DNA from: Rotaria socialis
Taxonomy: Eukaryota > Rotifera > Eurotatoria > Philodinida > Philodinidae
Assembly: GCA_905331475.1 (NCBI GenBank)
Contig: CAJNYU010001170.1
Span: forward strand, 46,518 to 110,517
Direction: 5' to 3'
Length of the DNA stretch: 64,000 nucleotides
Within the stretch, counting starts at the first letter, position 1. Every line of letters starts with the position of its first letter. Of this stretch, positions 59,302-64,000 are shown piece after piece. The notes beneath the pieces were generated by a model. The model was not told the origin of the DNA, did not search any database, and saw only the letters and a list, made by a program, of their open reading frames with translations. The position numbers were made by a program, and so were the translations under genes.

Positions 59302-59500
59302 TAGGGGTATGACAGTTCAGTTCTAGTTCCGTTCAAAAGAACTGTTCAGACAGTTCACATGATCTGATCTTAACTGTTCGAACAGTTCAGATCAGATCAA
59401 AAGAACTGGTCGAGCAGATCTTTAGATCTGATCTAATCTGTTTGAACAGTTCTTTCGCTCATTTGATCTGAACTTAGATCTGAGAACTGTCATAGCCCTA
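59302..59500 (+). mobile_element. Foldback element, TAGGGGTATGACAG family, copy 1
   Basis: This 199-bp element has termini TAGGGGTATGACAGTTC and, inverted, TAGGGCTATGACAGTTC. The interior is almost entirely GATCTGATCTGAACTGTTCGAAC-type palindromes. It has no coding capacity and lies about 150 bp beyond the stop codon of the metallophosphoesterase gene. Confidence 0.8.
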
Positions 59501-59654
59501 ATATTGATAATATTCTCGATATTATTAAAGCTATGAACTGTGTATAACTGTCGTTTTTTTGAAGAAAAAACATCTACACAGATGTTCTTTATAGATCAAA
59601 ACAATAATTGATGTATAATCTTGAATATTTATCTCAAAATGTCTAAATCAAAAA

Positions 59655-60765
59655 TCACGAACGAATCACATGATGAATTGTATTGTCATCGCGTAGAACA
59701 AAAATTTCAATTGGCGTATTTTCATTATCATCGCTATAAATACCATTGTATTGTGCGGCATTGATAAACCAGGTTTTGTTTATCTGACGAAAGCCATACG
59801 AATGATGAACATGGCCAAACACAACAGCTTTTAATGATGGTCTAAGCGAGATTGCGTCTCGTAAATCAGCACAACCGACATGTGAACCTTGTTATGAGAA
59901 AAGACAACTTTATTGAAACATAAGTATTTCTATCGATAGTAATCACTGAAACTAACGTGAACGTATAATATTGTATTTAATGAATCCTCTTACACTTGAA
60001 AATAATAACTACTTCTTTTCTCTTTCTATTTTCTATGTATAGTTACCATAATTTTAACAGAAGCCACAATAACATACCTCTAGAGCTCTTATCCAGGATA
60101 CCGGCAGGAGGTCCATGAGAAACCAAAATATCACAATCTTCTGGAATATTTTTCCATAATATTCTAGCATCGCTTGATTGACGTTGATATTGAAATCCAC
60201 CAACAAATTTTGGTGTATAGGGGCATCCATAGATTTTCAAACCTTCTACTACACAATGGTCATTTTCCAAATAGGTTACATTGTTTTTCTTGGAGTAAAA
60301 TTCTCGATCTTTTTGATTTTTCTTACCAAGGTTTCGCTTTTCCAAACCAATGCCATCCATATTACCAGAAATAAAGATTTTATGCTTGAAATTATCCAAT
60401 GAGCACAGCCATCGAAATGCATTGTTTACTTCAGTTTTGGAGCCATCTTCACCGAAGTCTCCCGCATGAATAAGAATATCCCCTTGCATTCGTTTCATTC
60501 TACGATCAAAATTAGCCTTGTTATGTCCGTTGTGTGTATCCGAAATACAAACAATTTTGATGTAGTCTTTGCGCTTCAATACCATTTGCACACAGAAATG
60601 ATCTTGATTATCTACTTCACGAGAGCGAGCTGACTCACATGTTGCTCCATCAGTCGCTAAGGCATTGGATTTAGCAATGACCGATGCATTTTCGAAGTCA
60701 TCTTCATTGTCGACTGTCATTTTGTCGTCCACATCTTCTGGTGTTGCGGCAGATTGTGTCGCCAT
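59655..60765 (-). CDS. Metallophosphoesterase, MPPED/UPF0046-like
   Basis: Two minus-strand exons, 60765-60077 and 59887-59655, are joined in phase (SSR-G-SHVG), giving about 307 residues. Calcineurin-like metal-binding motifs are visible in order: DTHNGH, GDFG, then SGNMD where the family usually has GNH(D/E), VSHGPP and FGHVHHSYG. The loss of the GNH histidine may lower or change activity. The N-terminal 60 residues are acidic and disordered. I chose the ATG at 60765 because a splice-acceptor-like ATAG ends at 60791 and the in-frame upstream start (60858) would add a hydrophobic stretch read from that apparent intron. The gene is flanked on both sides by inverted copies of one foldback element. 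Confidence 0.85.
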
Positions 60766-60864
60766 TGCGGACTGTAGTTTTGACGAGAAACTATATTGCA
60801 ATAAAATAAAGATTCGGATGAAAATAATGGATGAAAAAAACTTCTTATAAACGTACACATCGGA

Positions 60865-61124
60865 GTTCTTTATATCTGATCTGCCCGAGCAGTTCTTTTG
60901 ATCTGATCTGATCTGTTTGAACAGTTCAGATCAGATCTAAAGATCTGTTCAAACAGTTCCAAGGATCTGAACTGATCTGCTCGAACAGTTCAGATCAGAC
61001 CAAAAGAACTGGTCGAACAGATCTTTAGATCTGATCTGATCTGTTCGAACAGTTCAGATCAGATCCTGTGAACTGTCTGAACAGTTCTTTTGAACTGAAC
61101 TAAAACTGAACTGTCATACCCCTA
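60865..61124 (-). mobile_element. Foldback element, TAGGGGTATGACAG family, copy 2
   Basis: Read on the minus strand it starts TAGGGGTATGACAGTTCAGT and follows copy 1 closely through its first 90 bases, then expands into more GATCTGATCTGAACTGTTC units. The distal end (near 60865) lacks a clear terminal repeat. It sits immediately upstream of the metallophosphoesterase start, in the promoter position. Confidence 0.75.
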
Positions 61125-61267
61125 ATCCTACCATGAAATCCAATAGGAAAATTTCTCTTGCACATTTCGGTAGTGCTATGTCTCTTTTATCGATTGATGC
61201 AAAATAAATTCATTTTATTCCAGATCAGTTGGGTTGAACTTGATTTTTCCAATGAGATGCATTTAAC

Positions 61268-61822
61268 ATGGAGAAAACGCAAATTAGGTACTACATTTTG
61301 ACAAGGTTCGAACACGGCCTTACAGGAAAAGAAATTCATGAGGGGTTAACTCATGCTTGGGGTGGATGCCATGTATCTTACAGCACAGTTGCTGAATCGG
61401 TTCATCGCTTTAAGCACGGAAGAACCTCATTGGACGATGATCCGAGAATTGGTCGTCCAGTAGCTGCAATTAGCGATCAAAATATCGAAAAGGTTCAGAT
61501 GCTGATTGAAGAGAATCCATAAATTAGTATCAGGTACATTGCGTTTGATTTCGGGATGTCATACGGAACTATTAGTGGCTTCATTCATAATGAATTAAAG
61601 TTAAAGAAGTTATGCGCAAGAACGGTGCCACAAAAGTTACCCGAACAGTGTCAGAGCAGCGTGTGGAAGCTTGTTAAGGGAATTGTGTCGAACTGGGATC
61701 AGGCAAATGGCATTTGTGGGAAATCCTCCTCACTTATCGCTGTGCACTTTTTCGCTCTAATGTCATTTGAAAAGGCAATGAGCCTTATCCACACTTTGCA
61801 TGTTGGCCACGAATATGTATAA
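61268..61822 (+). pseudogene. mariner transposase fragment
   Basis: The first part (EKTQIRYYILTRFEHGLTGK, then STVAESVHRFKHGRTSLDDD and GRPVA) is the N-terminal helix-turn-helix domain of mariner transposases. After a stop at 61520-61522 the same frame continues with the second DNA-binding helix region (ISIRYIAFDFGMSYGTISGF, LKLKKLCARTVP). The DDD catalytic domain is missing: sequence after about 61690 is unrelated and ends at 61822. This is a deletion derivative with no function as transposase. Confidence 0.85.
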
Positions 61823-62059
61823 AATTGGCTCCCAAATAAATTTTTGTTGCTAAGAGCGGTTTATTTCCTTTTATCTATCTTTGACAATCGTCTTCCTTGC
61901 TTAGAGCATGTCCACTTATCACCTTTCCTCTGTCTCCTCTCCTTTAATTGCGTTATTTCTTTTAAGTTCCCTTCCTCCATTCTTTTTCGCATACGATACG
62001 TTCAGAGAATATCCCCGGAGACTCGATTAAGTACTAGGGAACCAAACCTAACATATATA

Positions 62060-62104
62060 GAGATAAAGAGATATAGGAGATATAGGAGATATAGGAGATA
62101 TAGT
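62060..62104 (+). repeat. 9-bp tandem repeat
   Basis: GAGATATAG is repeated about four and a half times. Confidence 0.85.
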
Positions 62105-62244
62105 AGTTCCCTCGACTGTAGGAACGGTCATATGAAAACAAATGCGTTTGTCTGTCTGTTTGAGGCAGGTCAAAGAAACATCATACGAACTCTCCTTCGT
62201 TTTGAGCTAAACCGTCTTTTCATATAAATTTTCGTAAGGTTATT

Positions 62245-62590
62245 GCGGTCGGGGAATCCGAATCTGAAGTCAGATTTCAGAAAATCTGGGTTTAGTTTTC
62301 CGGACGCAGGAAATGTTTTTTTGAGAAAGCGTTGATATTCTCAATCCTGAAAGGATGAGTCTTCACAACGAAAATTCGTCTGTTTCTCTGGTGTCTGATT
62401 GGTCACAATGGAACCAATAGAAATTTAGTTTTCTGGAAAATACCTCCACGTAGGTATTTCGGGGTGGGGAGTTCGAATGTGAGCCACACAGGCCTCAGGA
62501 TCCTATTGGTGGGCCAAAGAAGCAATAAAATCGAGGGTCTCAGAAACTGGCTCTCCGTAGACGATTCGGAATTGGGGGTCTAGTGTTAGC
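62245..62590 (+). repeat. ATTGG/CCAAT hairpin repeat units, related to 33640-33840
   Basis: Two units contain GGGGA(A/G)TYCGAATSTGA, then TGATTGG..ACCAATAGAAATTTAG or CCTATTGGTGGGCC..CAATAAAATCGAG, in the same order and spacing as at 33640-33840. It is a dispersed non-coding family. Confidence 0.5.
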
Positions 62591-62599
62591 CCTATTACC

Positions 62600-64000
62600 T
62601 CAAAACTTTCGTTTCTGTCTTAGTGACCAACCGACGAGAGGTGCAGAAAGCAAGCTCACTGAAAGGTGTTAAGGAAAGCGACGTTTGAATTTGACTATCT
62701 TTCTAAATGGCTTGAAACACTGTTTTCAGAATGTATGTCTTTATAAGTAATGACTAAGGTTCAACGCAGTAGTTTTTTTCAAAAGGTTAGGATCAAGAAT
62801 AGGATTGATTCCAGATTTTTCTGCCACCCACAAATGTTTTTCTCAGATTTTTGGGGACATTGACTTGTAGTGTTGCCTTTATTCAGTCAATGAGATCCAT
62901 TTTTTTATGTTGGCTTTCTAAAAATACGGTCACTAATAGTAAATTGGTTGTATGTTCAGTTTGTCTCTACAATCATTTACAAAGGAATGTCCGCCCACGA
63001 TTTAGAAACTGGTCGAGTGCAAAAAAGGCATTGCGCCAGATGTTTATCAAGAAACTCTATATTTTGCAGAAGGACACTCAATTAGATGTGGTCGAATCTA
63101 AAAAGTGAGCGGAATAACTATTTTTGCATTTGTGGTTACTACCTTTCCTGAGTACTTTTATAAAGCAGGCACAAAAACTGTAATTAACGTCGAAACACTA
63201 TAATTTGATCGGAATTCGACGCAAGAAACCACTTTAACAGGTTCAGTGAGCGTTTTTATAAAAATTAATGGAGGGCAAACTGAAGCGACGAGTCGAGACT
63301 GGCATCCCGAAGGGACGGCGACGACCGACGAGGAGCTAGTTTCTTGCCTGCAAACGAAAAGCATTTTAACGTCGTTGCAAGGAAAATGTTCGATTGTTTT
63401 ATAGACTGTCTGACTGCAACAACAAGAATGCAAAAAACGATCGCTCAGTCTGGTAGTGGTCTAACCATGAGGTGGACTGGGGTTGAGTAAAGTTGTCTTA
63501 AGAACGTTTTAGTACTCACGCAAAATTGACTTATTTTTTCAATCTAGGAGTAGTCATGCGTAGGGCGTGTGTGATGTTTAGCTTCATCTTACTCAATATT
63601 CAATATTGTTTTTCGACCGAAGGTCAAAATGAGGTTGACTTCCAAAATTAGCCGATTAAACGACAACCATTTTTCGGTCATTCAGATGATATCCTTGCTT
63701 CTTATATTGAACAGGGAATTATTAGTCCATAATATTCGTCTACCACCTTTAAATGAAACAGCTTTTAGATCCTTTGTTAGATAGCCAAGATCCGTCCAAC
63801 TGCAAATGATTTGTTTTTGTTAGTGAATGTTATCAGAAATCTCTATCACTATTTCTTCCGCTGAGCGGTGCAAGTGTGACTGCGCCGTTTTGTTCAGAGC
63901 TTTTTTTACTCCGTTTATTTGTTCGTAATGTTTTCATCGAAACAATGTTCTCGTGATTTATTTTTCAAACAGATCATAAGAGTTCTTGTCACAGTGTGTT
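62600..64000. other. Right-hand end of window, no gene recognised
   Basis: Open stretches at 62851-63108 and 63158-63433 have no recognisable domain. A short frame at 63556-63651 encodes a signal-peptide-like start (MRRACVMFSFILLNIQYCFS then TEGQNEVDFQN). It could be a first exon continuing beyond the window, but evidence is weak. Confidence 0.4.

Overview
The window looks like nuclear DNA of a small invertebrate, most probably a bdelloid rotifer. It is AT-rich, coding exons are separated by introns of about 50-60 bp with a few of 1-2 kb, and it carries interstitial tracts of the hexamer TGTGGG/CCCACA, which is the known bdelloid telomere repeat. Several genes also have a splice-acceptor-like sequence a few bases upstream of their ATG, as expected with spliced-leader trans-splicing, which rotifers use. 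The organism is an inference; the gene structures are read from the sequence.

Layout. 1-22944 (+): the 3' part of a giant twitchin (UNC-22/projectin-type) muscle gene. It has tandem Ig domains, a linker with four RRxS motifs, an Fn3/Ig super-repeat, a titin-family kinase with its regulatory tail, and five C-terminal Ig domains interrupted by an A/P/E/V-rich region. 23427-26783 (-), convergent to it: a GT31 beta-1,3-galactosyltransferase-like enzyme in three exons. 26.8-37.8 kb is gene-poor and repeat-rich. It holds a 58-base G tract, foldbacks, a head-to-head pair of telomere-like tracts next to an ankyrin-repeat gene with no channel part, and a decayed TRPV-like channel fragment with no ankyrin part.

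37837-45271 is the most striking object: a 7.4 kb DNA transposon bounded by perfect 31-bp terminal inverted repeats. It has GAACGYRTTC palindromes clustered inside both ends and two same-strand genes: a BEN-like putative DNA-binding protein and a DUF4218/Tnp2-type transposase. The plan recalls CACTA elements (TnpA plus TnpD), but no target-site duplication is visible. Both genes carry single-base lesions in A runs.

45.7-58.5 kb holds a single-exon four-helix membrane protein and two paralogous three-exon four-helix membrane proteins in opposite orientation (48140-52149 minus; 57347-58471 plus), with identical lengths for their internal and last coding segments (200 and 377 nt). 59655-60765 (-) is an MPPED/UPF0046-type metallophosphoesterase with an altered GNH motif, bracketed by two inverted copies of a foldback element. 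A third relative of that element lies just upstream of the minus-strand tetraspan gene. 61.2-64 kb holds a mariner deletion derivative and dispersed repeats.
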